A stretch of 63,229 bases of DNA from the NCBI GenBank assembly GCA_002029975.1, contig LQBE01000054.1, forward strand, positions 44,374 through 107,602, written 5' to 3'. Origin of the DNA: a delta proteobacterium ML8_F1 (GTDB lineage Bacteria > Bacillota > Clostridia > Peptostreptococcales > Acidaminobacteraceae). The notes beneath the pieces are model-generated. The model saw only the letters and a program-made list of their open reading frames with translations. It was not told the origin of the DNA and ran no database searches. The stretch's first letter is position 1. Each line of letters begins with the position of its first letter. The position numbers and the translations under genes are program-made. Positions 25,585 to 34,542 of the stretch are shown here, in pieces.

Positions 25585-26010
25585 GTGAATAAAACAGTCA
25601 TTGACAATGTTGGAGAGTATTTGAAATCCAATGAAATCAAACCATCCTTTCAGAGGATAAGAATTTTTGAATACCTTTTGAATTCAAAAGAACATCCGAA
25701 GGTAGATGATATCTATCGCAGTTTGATCAGTGAAATTCCGACATTGTCCAAAACGACGGTTTACAATACCCTCAACCTCTTCATGGAAAAGGGTATTGTT
25801 CATCTTGTAACCATTGAAGGCACAGAAAACCGCTATGATGTGAATGTTGAGGACCACGGCCATTTCAAGTGTGAGGTCTGTGGCAGGGTCTATGATTTTG
25901 AGCTGCTGGAACTGGTTCTTGAAACGGACCTGCCAGAGGGCTTTGTCGTGAAAAAAAAGGATCTGTTTTTTAGAGGAATCTGTGAGGAATGCTACCAGAA
26001 AATGAATTAG
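25585..26010 (+). CDS. perR: Fur-family regulator, probable PerR
   Basis: About 141 residues: an N-terminal winged helix ([13 protein letters not shown] is the recognition region), then the C-terminal metal domain with [10 protein letters not shown] and CEECY zinc Cys pairs. The HGHFKC motif and the neighbours (rubredoxins, superoxide reductase, rubrerythrin) support PerR over Fur. The GTG at 25585 has AAAGG 9 bases upstream; the ATG at 25576 is an alternative. It likely represses its own operon through the palindrome at 25128. Confidence 0.82.
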   Translation: MNKTVIDNVGEYLKSNEIKPSFQRIRIFEYLLNSKEHPKVDDIYRSLISEIPTLSKTTVYNTLNLFMEKGIVHLVTIEGTENRYDVNVEDHGHFKCEVCGRVYDFELLELVLETDLPEGFVVKKKDLFFRGICEECYQKMN

Positions 26011-26020
26011 GAGTGTTGAT

Positions 26021-26404
26021 ATGCCAAAAAGACTAGAAGTTTACAAATGTGAGAAATGCGGAAACATTGTCCAGGTCCATGAGGGCAGTGAGTTTCCTCT
26101 TGTTTGTTGCGGCCAGGAAATGACGCTGCTAGAGGAACAAAATGCAGACCAGACGACAGAAAAGCATGTGCCTATGATTGAGGCCATAGAGGGTGGATAC
26201 AAGGTTACAGTCGGTTCCACCATTCATCCCATGACCGATGCCCATTATATCCAGTGGATCCAGCTCATCACCGATGAAGAGGTGGTGATGACGGCCTATC
26301 TCAAGCCCGGTCAGGAACCAGTGGCGGTTTTCAAGACAGACGCCAGGAAGGTGACCGCCAGGGAGTTTTGCAACATTCACGGCTTGTGGAAAAACGAAGC
26401 CTAA
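26021..26404 (+). CDS. Desulfoferrodoxin (superoxide reductase)
   Basis: 127 residues. The N-terminal desulforedoxin domain binds iron through CEKC and CC (residues 10-13 and 29-30). The C-terminal superoxide reductase centre shows the His ligands in [19 protein letters not shown] and the CNIHGLW Cys/His pair. It reduces superoxide to peroxide with electrons from rubredoxin. It is the fourth gene of the PerR-type operon. Confidence 0.95.
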   Translation: MPKRLEVYKCEKCGNIVQVHEGSEFPLVCCGQEMTLLEEQNADQTTEKHVPMIEAIEGGYKVTVGSTIHPMTDAHYIQWIQLITDEEVVMTAYLKPGQEPVAVFKTDARKVTAREFCNIHGLWKNEA

Positions 26405-26424
26405 TAATTTCATAGGAGGATTAC

Positions 26425-26937
26425 ATGATCAGTCAGAAGATGCAAGATGCCATTAACGCACAAATCAACGAAGAACTTTTTTCGTCCTATCTCTATCTGT
26501 CCATGTCAGCTTTTTTTGAGGACATGAGTTTGACAGGGTTTGCCAACTGGATGAGAATACAGGCTCAGGAAGAACAGTTCCATGCGATGAAATTTTTCGA
26601 CTACTTGAACGAAAGAGGCGGAAAAGTCGAGCTCCTGGCTATTGAAAAACCGGAAAATCAATGGAAGGACATTGTGACGGTTTTTGAACAGACCCAAAAG
26701 CATGAAGAGCACATCACAGCAAAGATCAATGAATTGGTCAAGATTGCCTCCGATGAGAATGACTATGCCTCCAGCAATTTTTTACAGTGGTACGTCAATG
26801 AGCAGGTTGAGGAGGAAGCAACAGCTTCAGAAATCCTCGAACAGATACGGTTCCTCGGAGAAAACAAACACGGGATTCTGATGCTGGACAGAGAATTCAA
26901 AGGCAGAAGTTTCCAGGCACCCGTTGACGGGGAGTAG
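26425..26937 (+). CDS. ftnA: Ferritin
   Basis: A 170-residue four-helix ferritin with ferroxidase residues in the NEELFSSYLYLSM and EEQFHAMKFFDYL helices and in NEQVEEEATA. A non-haem iron store that limits Fenton chemistry; a fitting member of the peroxide operon. AGGAGG precedes the ATG. Confidence 0.93.
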   Translation: MISQKMQDAINAQINEELFSSYLYLSMSAFFEDMSLTGFANWMRIQAQEEQFHAMKFFDYLNERGGKVELLAIEKPENQWKDIVTVFEQTQKHEEHITAKINELVKIASDENDYASSNFLQWYVNEQVEEEATASEILEQIRFLGENKHGILMLDREFKGRSFQAPVDGE

Positions 26938-26962
26938 TCAAAGAAACGAAGGGAGAAAGTAG

Positions 26963-27538
26963 ATGAATAGCATTAAAGGAACAGCAACTGAAAAGAATCT
27001 ATTGAAATCCTTTGCGGGTGAATCCCAGGCCAGACAGCGCTATGTGATGTTTGCCCAAAGGGCTCGGGAAGAAGGCTATGAGCAGATTGCCAGATTTTTT
27101 GAAGAAACCGCAGACAACGAGCGGGTGCATGCCGCGCGATTCTTCGGCTACCTTGAGGGTGGCATGGTGACCATTGAGGCGGCCTATCCGGCGGGTAAAG
27201 TGGGAACCACTTTGGAAAACCTTCTTGAGGCGGCGGCAGGTGAAAATGAAGAGCACACCGAGCTGTATCCGGCTTTTGCAAAGGTGGCCAAGGAAGAGGG
27301 ATTTTCGGAAATTGCTTCAGCCTGGCTGATGATTGCCAAGGTCGAGGTGGAGCATGAAAAGAGATATTTGAAGCTGGCGGAGAATCTCAAGGAAGGCAAG
27401 GTCTTCAAGAGAGACAGTGCGGTTCGTTGGAAATGTGAACTCTGCGGCTATGTTCATGAAGGACCGGAGGCTCCCAATGTCTGTCCGTCATGTCTGGAAA
27501 AACAGAATCAGTTTGGGTTGAAGGAATCCAACTACTGA
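26963..27538 (+). CDS. Rubrerythrin
   Basis: 191 residues. The diiron four-helix domain (about 1-140) has the ExxR/ExxH ligands (GESQARQRY, ETADNERVHA, AAAGENEEHTE, KVEVEHEKR). The C-terminal rubredoxin-like domain has CELCGYV and CPSC. It is an NADH/rubredoxin-linked peroxide reductase and the last gene of the operon, followed by a terminator. Confidence 0.95.
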   Translation: MNSIKGTATEKNLLKSFAGESQARQRYVMFAQRAREEGYEQIARFFEETADNERVHAARFFGYLEGGMVTIEAAYPAGKVGTTLENLLEAAAGENEEHTELYPAFAKVAKEEGFSEIASAWLMIAKVEVEHEKRYLKLAENLKEGKVFKRDSAVRWKCELCGYVHEGPEAPNVCPSCLEKQNQFGLKESNY

Positions 27539-27554
27539 GACATCGAATGATGGA

Positions 27555-27590
27555 AAAATGCCAGTTGATAAAGTGATCAGCTGGCATTTT
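27555..27590 (+). terminator. Terminator of the oxygen-defence operon
   Basis: A 10-bp stem AAAATGCCAG/CTGGCATTTT with an inner GAT/ATC pair, followed by TAAGC. Confidence 0.8.
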
Positions 27591-27603
27591 TAAGCAAGTC
27601 GAT

Positions 27604-27632
27604 TTGACATAGGCGCCTTAAAGTAGTAGAAT
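27604..27632 (+). promoter_or_regulatory. Promoter of the betaine-transporter leader
   Basis: TTGACA (27604-27609) and TAGAAT (27627-27632), 17-base spacer. Confidence 0.75.
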
Positions 27633-27869
27633 ACAACGGTAGGAAAAATTAATAAAAACATGAAGTAGACCGACGAGGAGTATTCCAGTGCCAGGATGGC
27701 ATCGGGTGAAATCGCGGTTGAAAAATGCTTTTAGAACTGGAGTCTGCATAGGTTCTGTGATTATTGCCCGCAGGACATGTGCTTTCAATTTTGATATTGA
27801 AAAAAACCGGTCTCTTGGACTGGTTCAAGACATTCTAACTCTATTCACTTAGAGTTAGAATTTTTTTTT
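27633..27869 (+). ncRNA. Structured leader RNA with attenuator upstream of the betaine transporter
   Basis: About 240 untranslated bases between a good promoter and the transporter gene end in an intrinsic terminator: a 12-bp stem at 27832-27843/27850-27861 followed by nine T. Several hairpins lie within: TGCC-AGGA-TGGCA enclosed by TTCCAG/CTGGAG, GTTCTG..CAGGAC, and ACCGGTC/GACTGGT. A terminator placed before the first gene of a regulated operon implies attenuation. It does not match the T-box, c-di-AMP, glycine, SAM, lysine or guanidine riboswitch motifs I know. Confidence 0.6.
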
Positions 27870-27916
27870 ATCAGTTGTATATGGAATGAATTTGTAAAAA
27901 AGGTGGTGTTGATAGT

Positions 27917-29110
27917 ATGAACAAAGTTTCAGTAAAAAATCTCTACATGATTTACGGGAACCATCCTAAAAAGCCCCTGTCTCTGGTCAAGGGCGGGATG
28001 TCAAAGGATGAGCTCCTGGAAAAAACTGGCCACGGCATCGGAGTGAACAATGTAAGCTTTGATGTGAAAGAGGGAGAAACCTTTGTGGTCATGGGGTTGT
28101 CCGGCAGTGGAAAGTCTACCTTGATCCGTTGTCTGAATCGCCTGATAGAACCTACTGAAGGAGAGATTCTGATTGACGGGGAAAATATCGTAGGTTGCTC
28201 GAAAGAGACGCTTCTGGAAATTAGAAGAAAAAAGGTGGCCATGGTGTTTCAGCACTTCGCCCTCTTTCCCCATCGCAATATCTGGAATAATGTGGCCTAT
28301 GGTCTTGAAGTCCAGGCCGTGGATGTGCCCACCAGAAAGGAAAAAGCCTATGAAGCCCTTGAAATGGTGGGTCTGAAGGGTTATGAGGAATCCATGCCGA
28401 CTCAGTTGAGCGGTGGAATGCAGCAACGGGTGGGCCTGGCAAGGGCCCTGGCGACCGATGCGGACATCCTGCTGATGGATGAGGCCTTCAGTGCCCTTGA
28501 TCCCTTGATTCGAAAGGAAATGCAGGATGAGCTTCTCGCCCTCCAGGCAGGGATGAAAAAAACCATTGTATTCATTACCCATGACCTTGACGAGGCCCTG
28601 AAAATCGGGGATCGCATTGCCATCATGAAGGATGGTGTGGTGGTGCAGATTGGGACACCGGAGGAAATACTCAACAAGCCTGCTGACGCCTATGTCAAGG
28701 AATTTCTTCAGGATGTCAACCGGGTGAAGGTTGTGGCGGCTTCCTCGATTATGAAAAAACCGGATGCCATTGTCTCCTCCAAGGACGGCACCCGGGTTGC
28801 GGTAAGAAAAATGAAAGAGTCGGGCATTTCAAGTATTTTTGTCGTAGACAAGGATCGAAGACTTCAAGGGATTATCACTATTGATGATGCCCTGGAGTTG
28901 CTCAAAAAAGAAATCCACAGCATAGACAGCATCATTATCGATGAAATACATACCACTTCTGCGGAAACTCCGATAATTGATTTGCTGCCCACTGCAATCA
29001 ACACAAAATACCCTATTGCCGTGACCAGTGAAGACAATCGGTTGATTGGTATTATTGTCAGGGTTTCGGTGCTTGCAGGTATTCTGGGAGAGGAGGATTC
29101 CGATGACTAA
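27917..29110 (+). CDS. Glycine betaine/proline-type ABC transporter ATPase (ProV/OpuAA-like)
   Basis: 397 residues. Walker A GLSGSGKST, the Q-loop VFQHFALFPHR, signature LSGGMQQRVG and Walker B ILLMDEAFSALD are present, with the N-terminal extension typical of ProV. The C-terminal third (about 275-390) is a tandem CBS-domain regulator that in relatives senses ionic strength or c-di-AMP. The ATG follows AAGGTGG. It is the first gene of an ATPase-permease-binding protein operon. Confidence 0.92.
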   Translation: MNKVSVKNLYMIYGNHPKKPLSLVKGGMSKDELLEKTGHGIGVNNVSFDVKEGETFVVMGLSGSGKSTLIRCLNRLIEPTEGEILIDGENIVGCSKETLLEIRRKKVAMVFQHFALFPHRNIWNNVAYGLEVQAVDVPTRKEKAYEALEMVGLKGYEESMPTQLSGGMQQRVGLARALATDADILLMDEAFSALDPLIRKEMQDELLALQAGMKKTIVFITHDLDEALKIGDRIAIMKDGVVVQIGTPEEILNKPADAYVKEFLQDVNRVKVVAASSIMKKPDAIVSSKDGTRVAVRKMKESGISSIFVVDKDRRLQGIITIDDALELLKKEIHSIDSIIIDEIHTTSAETPIIDLLPTAINTKYPIAVTSEDNRLIGIIVRVSVLAGILGEEDSDD

Positions 29111-29930
29111 AATTCCAATAGGAAGCTATTTTGAGATATTCATTGATTGGCTGATGGACAATTTTGAACCGGTCTTCGATGGCATCAAAAGCGGGATTAT
29201 GTGGGTTATCGGCGGCTTTGAAACAGCACTGCTGTCTGTTCCGGCCCTGATTCTGATTGCCATCATCTCACTGATTGCCTGGAAGGTCGCCAAACGGCGG
29301 ATAGCGCTTTTCACTTTGTTTGGACTGCTATTGATTGACAATTTGAAACTCTGGGACAAAACCATGGAGTCCCTGGCGTTAGTGTTCACTGCGACGGTGA
29401 TTGCCCTTGTGATTGGAATCCCCATGGGCATATGGATGGCCCGCAAGGACCGTGTAGACAGGACGATGAGACCCGTACTGGACTTCATGCAGACCATGCC
29501 GGCTTTTGTCTATCTGATACCGGCAGTAATCTTTTTTGACCTGGGCAAGGTTCCTGGAGCCTTTTCAACCATCATCTTCGCCATGCCTCCGGTGGTGAGA
29601 CTTACCAATCTGGGCATCAGGCAGGTGCCCAAGGAAGTGGTGGAAGCTTCCAAATCCTTTGGATCGACTTCCAAGCAACTTTTACTGAAGGTACAACTGC
29701 CCCTGGCCACGCCGACCATTCTGGCGGGGGTCAATCAAACCATTATGCTCGCCCTGTCCATGGTTGTCATTTCTGCCATGATCGGTGCGCGGGGACTTGG
29801 TGAAGAAGTGCTCAAAGGGGTCACCCAGATGCAGATTGGCAAGGGTTTCGAGGGGGGTATCGCAGTGGTGATACTCGCCATGATTCTGGACAGGATTACC
29901 CAGGCCCTGGGAACATCCAGCACAAAATAA
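29103..29930 (+). CDS. Glycine betaine/proline-type ABC permease (ProW/OpuAB-like)
   Basis: 275 residues, polytopic, with the permease EAA-type loop (EASKSFGSTSKQLLLKVQLPLA). The ATG at 29103 has GAGGAGG upstream and overlaps the ATPase stop by 8 bases. The N-terminal LMDNFEPVFDGIKSGI stretch is typical of the family. Confidence 0.92.
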   Translation: MTKIPIGSYFEIFIDWLMDNFEPVFDGIKSGIMWVIGGFETALLSVPALILIAIISLIAWKVAKRRIALFTLFGLLLIDNLKLWDKTMESLALVFTATVIALVIGIPMGIWMARKDRVDRTMRPVLDFMQTMPAFVYLIPAVIFFDLGKVPGAFSTIIFAMPPVVRLTNLGIRQVPKEVVEASKSFGSTSKQLLLKVQLPLATPTILAGVNQTIMLALSMVVISAMIGARGLGEEVLKGVTQMQIGKGFEGGIAVVILAMILDRITQALGTSSTK

Positions 29931-29996
29931 TTCCCTTGGAAATCATCGGTTGAAGGATCGGTGGTTTCTAAAATAAATTTTTAAGGAGATGAGAAC

Positions 29997-30935
29997 ATGA
30001 AGAAAAACTTAATGATGTCGACAATTCTGATTCTAGTGTTATTGCTGGGAGGAGTATTGCTAAGCGGTTGCGCTCAGGAGGCGCCAACTTCCGAGGAACC
30101 GGCAGCGGAGGAACCGGCAACTGAAGAACCCGCAGAGGAAACACCGGAAGCCCCCAAAGAAGTCGCCCTGGGTTATGTCAACTGGGCTGAGGGGGTTGCC
30201 ATGACCTTCCTTGCAGAAGCGATTCTTGAGGATCACATGGGATATGAAGTTGAATCCACCATGGCTGACGTGGCACCTATTTTCACTTCTATTGCAAATG
30301 GCGGAACCGATGCCTTTATGGATGGCTGGCTGCCCGTGACCCATGAAAGCTACATGGAGAATTTCGGAGACGACCTGGTGGACCTCGGATACAACAATGA
30401 AGGGGCGCGCATTGGCCTGGTGGTACCGGCTTATATGGACATAGAAACCATCGAAGAACTCAATGACGTAGTGGACGACCTGGAAGGTCAGATTATCGGA
30501 ATTGACTCCGGTGCCGGAATCATGGGAGCGACTGAAAAGGCCATAGATGAATACGGACTGGATTTGGAACTGATTCCCGGCAGCGGTCCCACTATGACGG
30601 CTTCCCTGGACAAGGCCATCGAACGGGAAGAGGCTATTGTGGTCACAGGCTGGGCACCTCACTGGAAGTTCGCCCGATACGACCTGAAATTCCTGGAGGA
30701 TTCCAAGGGGATTTTTGGAGATGTAGAAAATATTCATACCATTGCACGGGTCGGACTGGAAGATGAAATGCCTGAAGTGGCACAGTTCTTAAAGAACTTC
30801 TATCTCGATGGCCAGCAGCTGGGTGACCTGATGGGTGCCTTTGCAGATGCCGGCGATGCCGACGAGCTGGAAACGGCCCGCCAATGGATGGCTGAAAACG
30901 AAGATCTGGTCATGAGCTGGATACCGGAAAAATAA
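29997..30935 (+). CDS. Quaternary-amine-binding lipoprotein (ProX/OpuAC-like)
   Basis: 312 residues. Signal peptide with lipobox LLSGC, then a Glu/Pro/Ala-rich linker (several EEPA repeats) and the OpuAC-type binding fold: ALGYVNWAEG, GGTDAFMDGWLPVTHESYM, VTGWAPHWKFARYDL. Trp residues in these motifs form the aromatic cage for the quaternary ammonium group in known members. Completes the transporter. Confidence 0.92.
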   Translation: MKKNLMMSTILILVLLLGGVLLSGCAQEAPTSEEPAAEEPATEEPAEETPEAPKEVALGYVNWAEGVAMTFLAEAILEDHMGYEVESTMADVAPIFTSIANGGTDAFMDGWLPVTHESYMENFGDDLVDLGYNNEGARIGLVVPAYMDIETIEELNDVVDDLEGQIIGIDSGAGIMGATEKAIDEYGLDLELIPGSGPTMTASLDKAIEREEAIVVTGWAPHWKFARYDLKFLEDSKGIFGDVENIHTIARVGLEDEMPEVAQFLKNFYLDGQQLGDLMGAFADAGDADELETARQWMAENEDLVMSWIPEK

Positions 30936-30953
30936 GCTACGATGACAAGCAGA

Positions 30954-30990
30954 AAAGCTTCGATCAATTGATCGAAGCTTTTTTTTTGAG
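30954..30990. terminator. Terminator shared by the betaine operon and rnhA
   Basis: A perfect 30-base palindrome whose half is AAAAGCTTCGATCAA, with T-runs on both strands. The last codons and stop of rnhA (from 30964) lie inside it. Confidence 0.85.
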
Positions 30991-31521
30991 TTCATCGATG
31001 CCTCTGTTTGCCAGGGCATCGACCCGGTGGTTGTAGGCAACAATCTCTTCAAACCGCCGGGAGGTGACCGGGGGGTTGTTTTCGTTGTATTTATTGTACC
31101 AGTGTGTCATTTCTTTTTCAGAATCCCTTTTGAGATGTCCCTTGACCCGGTGGAAGTTGACCTGTGTAAAGGACGCCACCAAATCAATCAAAGGGATCCA
31201 GAGATCCTGGTTTTCAACGGGTTTTTTACTGGCGGTCATCCAGTTGTTTTTCCGCCATTTTTTGTACCAGCCCTTGGTGAAACACTCGACAAGATAAGAA
31301 CTGTCTGAAAAAATATTCACCTCAAGATCCTTTTCCTTCAAGACCTTGAGCGCTTCAATCAGGGCGGTCATTTCCATCCGGTTGTTGGTGGTGTCTTTTT
31401 CTGATCCGTAGAGTTCCCTTTCCTGGCCGCCGTACACAAGAATTGCTCCCCAGCCACCGAAGTTTTCCCTGGCCTGATTGTTCGAGCAGCCGCCATCGGT
31501 ATAGATATTGACTTTTTTCAT
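30964..31521 (-). CDS. rnhA: Ribonuclease HI
   Basis: 185 residues. Catalytic acids are visible in YTDGGCSNN, NNRMEMTAL, FSDSSYLVE and the C-terminal HRVDALANRG; the HRVKGHL loop is also present. It degrades RNA in RNA-DNA hybrids. It is slightly longer than the E. coli enzyme because of an insertion (about 125-150). A GAGGTG site precedes the ATG. Confidence 0.93.
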   Translation of the reverse strand: MKKVNIYTDGGCSNNQARENFGGWGAILVYGGQERELYGSEKDTTNNRMEMTALIEALKVLKEKDLEVNIFSDSSYLVECFTKGWYKKWRKNNWMTASKKPVENQDLWIPLIDLVASFTQVNFHRVKGHLKRDSEKEMTHWYNKYNENNPPVTSRRFEEIVAYNHRVDALANRGIDELKKKASIN

Positions 31522-31591
31522 AATTCACCTCAGCTAAGAATAGTATATCACATGATAATGAATAACAATTGCAATAAAACAATTGAAAGGA

Positions 31592-31619
31592 TTGACAGGG
31601 TTGACAGCAGGAGTATAAT
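31592..31619 (+). promoter_or_regulatory. Promoter of the Mrp/MinD-type cluster, with a possible Fur-like box upstream
   Basis: TTGACA (31592-31597) and TATAAT (31614-31619) with a 16-base spacer. Just upstream, GATAATGAATAACAATTGC (around 31554-31572) matches a Fur box at 13 of 19 positions by my count, and a Fur-family gene is in this cluster. Confidence 0.5.
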
Positions 31620-31654
31620 TTAATTAGCATATGCCAATAAGGAGGAAAAGTATT

Positions 31655-32473
31655 ATGTCATTTGATTTACCCACTAAAAATGTCCCTTTAAAAGAGAAAC
31701 CTAACAAGCATTCTAAAATTAATCATATCATAGCTGTGATGAGTGGGAAAGGTGGAGTTGGAAAATCTTCCGTGGCCGCTCTGACAGCCATTGCTCTTCG
31801 AGACCAGGGATTCAATGTCGGGATTCTTGATGCGGATATTACCGGACCCAGCATTCCTAAAATTTTCGGCCTTGACGGTCAGCGCAGCAGTTATTCCGAC
31901 AAGGGCATCAAACCGATAGAAACAGCCCTCAAGGGCATCAAAGTGATTTCCATCAATGTGATTCTGGAAGATGAAGAAGCTCCTGTCATCTGGCGGGCGC
32001 CACTGATTACCCAGACCATCAAGCAGTTCTTTACAGAGGTTGAGTGGGGAGAGCTGGATTACCTGGTAATCGACCTGCCACCGGGAACAGGAGATGTTCC
32101 ACTGACCATTATGCAATCTATTCCTCTCAACGGCATAATGATTGTCACTTCTCCCCAGGATCTGGTGCGGTTGATTGTCAAGAAATCGGTGAACATGTCC
32201 AAGACCATGAGAATTCCAGTACTGGGTATTGTAGAGAATATGGCGTATTTCAAGTGTCCTGACTCAGGGAATAAATACAATATTTTCGGTGAAGGGAAGG
32301 TACAAAGTGCGGCTGAGGAAATGGGTCTCACTCTGATGGGACAGCTGCCCATTGATCCGGAACTGGTGCGATTGACAGACAGTGGAAGAATTGAGGAGTA
32401 CCCCTCTGTAAATCCGGAATTCAAAGCAGTGTTCTCAGACAAGGTATTAGAAATTATTGGAGGTTTGAAATAA
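31655..32473 (+). CDS. mrp: Mrp/ApbC-type P-loop ATPase (Fe-S cluster carrier)
   Basis: 272 residues with the deviant Walker A SGKGGVGKSS (about 35-44), DADITGPSIPKIFG and DLPPGTGDVPL, diagnostic for the Mrp/Nbp35 group. The usual CxxC cluster site near the C-terminus reads CPDSG, so only one of the two Cys is kept. There is no N-terminal DUF59 domain. The ATG at 31655 follows GGAGG. It is the first of at least seven co-directional genes with tiny gaps or overlaps. Confidence 0.88.
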   Translation: MSFDLPTKNVPLKEKPNKHSKINHIIAVMSGKGGVGKSSVAALTAIALRDQGFNVGILDADITGPSIPKIFGLDGQRSSYSDKGIKPIETALKGIKVISINVILEDEEAPVIWRAPLITQTIKQFFTEVEWGELDYLVIDLPPGTGDVPLTIMQSIPLNGIMIVTSPQDLVRLIVKKSVNMSKTMRIPVLGIVENMAYFKCPDSGNKYNIFGEGKVQSAAEEMGLTLMGQLPIDPELVRLTDSGRIEEYPSVNPEFKAVFSDKVLEIIGGLK

Positions 32474-32841
32474 TGAAAATTGTATTGACAGCAAAGGGGA
32501 AAGAGGCGTCATCCCCCATTGACGAGCGGTTTGGACGGGCGGAATACTTTATTCTCTATGATGATGTGCTACAGACATACAGTGTGATTGACAACCCTGG
32601 ACAATATGAAAATTCCGGTGCCGGGGTAAAAGCTTCACAGATTGTCATCGAATCCGGTGCAGAGGCGGTAATCACGGGGAGTCTGGGACCCAAAGCCTTC
32701 ATGGTTCTAAAAGACGCTGGCATCAAGGGATATCAGAACTTTTTCGGCACCCTGGAGGATAATGTGGCAGCCTACAAGGAGAACAAGCTCAAGGAGCTCC
32801 TCACACCGGGTGAAGAGGTCAAGTCAAGAGGGAGATTATAG
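32473..32841 (+). CDS. NifX/NifB-C-terminal-like (dinitrogenase iron-molybdenum cofactor) protein 1
   Basis: 122 residues with the family pattern: an N-terminal strand, then SPIDERFGRAEYFI, a central NPGQYENSGAGVKASQIV and GAEAVITGSLGPKAF. Such proteins bind metal-sulfur clusters or precursors. Overlaps the mrp stop (TAATG). No nif structural genes are near, so nitrogen fixation is not implied. Confidence 0.85.
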   Translation: MKIVLTAKGKEASSPIDERFGRAEYFILYDDVLQTYSVIDNPGQYENSGAGVKASQIVIESGAEAVITGSLGPKAFMVLKDAGIKGYQNFFGTLEDNVAAYKENKLKELLTPGEEVKSRGRL

Positions 32842-33686
32842 TGAAAATTGCAGTATTGAGTGGAAAGGGCGGTACCGGGAAGACAACTGTCTCGACTAAT
32901 CTTGCCGCCGCCATGGGAATCGCCTATGTGGATTTTGATGTAGAGGAGCCCAACGGTCATATTTTTTTGAAACCACGGAATCTGGAGGAAACGGATGTCA
33001 ATATAATGACTCCGGTCATCGATCACGAAAAATGCACCCTGTGCAATATCTGCGTAGAGACTTGCCAGTTCAATGCCCTGGCCAATACCGGCAAAAAGAT
33101 CCTGGTCTTTGAGGACCTGTGCCACGGATGCGGGGCCTGCTCTTTGGCTTGTCCCGAGGAGGCGATCAGTGAATATCCAAGAAAGATTGGTGTTCTTTAT
33201 GAAGGAACCTATGATGAATCGGGTTTCTACAGCGGGAAAATGGCCCTCAATGAGCCCATGGCCGGGCCGATCATTACTGAAATCAAGAGGAGGATTCCCA
33301 AGGGAACCGACCACATCGTGGACTGTTCCCCGGGAACATCCTGCAATGTGGTCAAGGGAGTCGATGGTGCCGATTATGCCATAATGGTGACGGAGCCCTC
33401 GGTTTTTGGGCTACATGATTTGAAACTGGCGGTTGAGCTCGTGGAAGAGATGACAATCCCCATGGGTATTGTCATCAACCGGTCCAATGAATACGACCAT
33501 TTGATAGAGGATTATGCCAGAGAATCCAATCTCAGGATTTTGGGAAAGATTCCATTCAGCAAGCAGGCGGCAAGGATTTATTCCGAGGGAAGGCTACTGA
33601 GTGAGGACCCTCAGATAGCCGGGATTTTCGATTCAATCAAGGCAACCGTTTTAGAGGAGGTGTCCCATGCAGTTAGTCATTCTTAG
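32841..33686 (+). CDS. MinD/ParA-like ATPase with inserted ferredoxin domain, 1
   Basis: 281 residues. The N-terminal SGKGGTGKTT loop is followed by an inserted 2[4Fe-4S] ferredoxin (CTLCNICVETC and CHGCGACSLACP, about 62-110), then the ATPase core resumes (VDCSPGTSCNV). Known as the MinD-superfamily Fe-S ATPases of anaerobes and archaea. GTG start overlapping the previous stop. The following homologue overlaps it by 20 bases, so the pair probably forms a heterodimer. Confidence 0.88.
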   Translation: MKIAVLSGKGGTGKTTVSTNLAAAMGIAYVDFDVEEPNGHIFLKPRNLEETDVNIMTPVIDHEKCTLCNICVETCQFNALANTGKKILVFEDLCHGCGACSLACPEEAISEYPRKIGVLYEGTYDESGFYSGKMALNEPMAGPIITEIKRRIPKGTDHIVDCSPGTSCNVVKGVDGADYAIMVTEPSVFGLHDLKLAVELVEEMTIPMGIVINRSNEYDHLIEDYARESNLRILGKIPFSKQAARIYSEGRLLSEDPQIAGIFDSIKATVLEEVSHAVSHS

Positions 33687-34539
33687 CGGCAAGGGGGGGA
33701 CCGGAAAAACCACCCTCGTTTCATCCTTTGCCTATTTGTCAGGCAAGGAAAGCATCAAGGTTGATTGTGATGTGGACGCCTCAAACCTGCATTTGATGTT
33801 TGAAGGAAGGGATATCGAAAAGCGACCCTTTTCAGGATCCAAAAAAGCGGTCATTGATCCCGATGCCTGCATCAATTGTGGCAAGTGCATGGAGGTCTGC
33901 CGCTTTGATGCCATTGAACAGGGACAAAAGGCCTTTCAGGTCATAGAAAGAAGCTGTGAGGGCTGCAATGCCTGCCGGGTGGTCTGTCCTGTGGATGCCA
34001 TTACTCTGGAAGAAGAGGATTCCGGCGAAATGATTATGACGGTGCTCAAGGATGAAAGCTATCTGTCAAGGGCCAATCTTTTTCCGGGTGCGGATGGGTC
34101 AGGAAAACTCATCAGCGAAATCAGAAAAGCCTCGCTTCAATTGGAAAATGCAAGAGAAAAACTGATTATCATTGACGGTTCGCCGGGAATAGGTTGTCCA
34201 GTGATGTCCTCGATTACCGGGGTGGAATACGGTATCATTGTGACTGAGCCCACCCAGTCAGGCTTTGAGGATTTTACAAGAATCTATGAAGTGGCCAGAC
34301 ACTTCAGGGTGAAAAGCTACGTAGTGATTAACAAATATGACCTCAACCCGGATATGAGTGAGAAAATAGAGGCTTACTGCAAGTCAAGGGACCTGGTGGT
34401 TCTGGGTAAGATTCCATATGATGCCGTGGTGAATCAATCAAACTTTGAGTCTAAACCATTAGTAGGTTATAATGAATCTATAGCAGGCAGGGAAATCAAA
34501 AAAATCTGGGATTCAATAAAATCTGAAATGGGGGTTTGA
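33667..34539 (+). CDS. MinD/ParA-like ATPase with inserted ferredoxin domain, 2
   Basis: 290 residues with the same layout: LSGKGGTGKTT, ferredoxin Cys sets CINCGKCMEVC and CEGCNACRVVCP, and IIDGSPGIGCPV. The start lies inside the end of its paralogue. Tandem pairs of this type are common beside NifX-like and Mrp genes in clostridia and sulfate reducers. Role inferred: Fe-S assembly or electron-coupled cofactor insertion. Confidence 0.88.
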   Translation: MQLVILSGKGGTGKTTLVSSFAYLSGKESIKVDCDVDASNLHLMFEGRDIEKRPFSGSKKAVIDPDACINCGKCMEVCRFDAIEQGQKAFQVIERSCEGCNACRVVCPVDAITLEEEDSGEMIMTVLKDESYLSRANLFPGADGSGKLISEIRKASLQLENAREKLIIIDGSPGIGCPVMSSITGVEYGIIVTEPTQSGFEDFTRIYEVARHFRVKSYVVINKYDLNPDMSEKIEAYCKSRDLVVLGKIPYDAVVNQSNFESKPLVGYNESIAGREIKKIWDSIKSEMGV

Positions 34540-34542
34540 CGG

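Noticed and set aside
27633-27869. A c-di-AMP, glycine, guanidine or T-box leader, or glmS-type ribozyme (GACGAGG is present)
   Set aside because: Only the short GACGAGG matches; the other conserved blocks of each class are missing.
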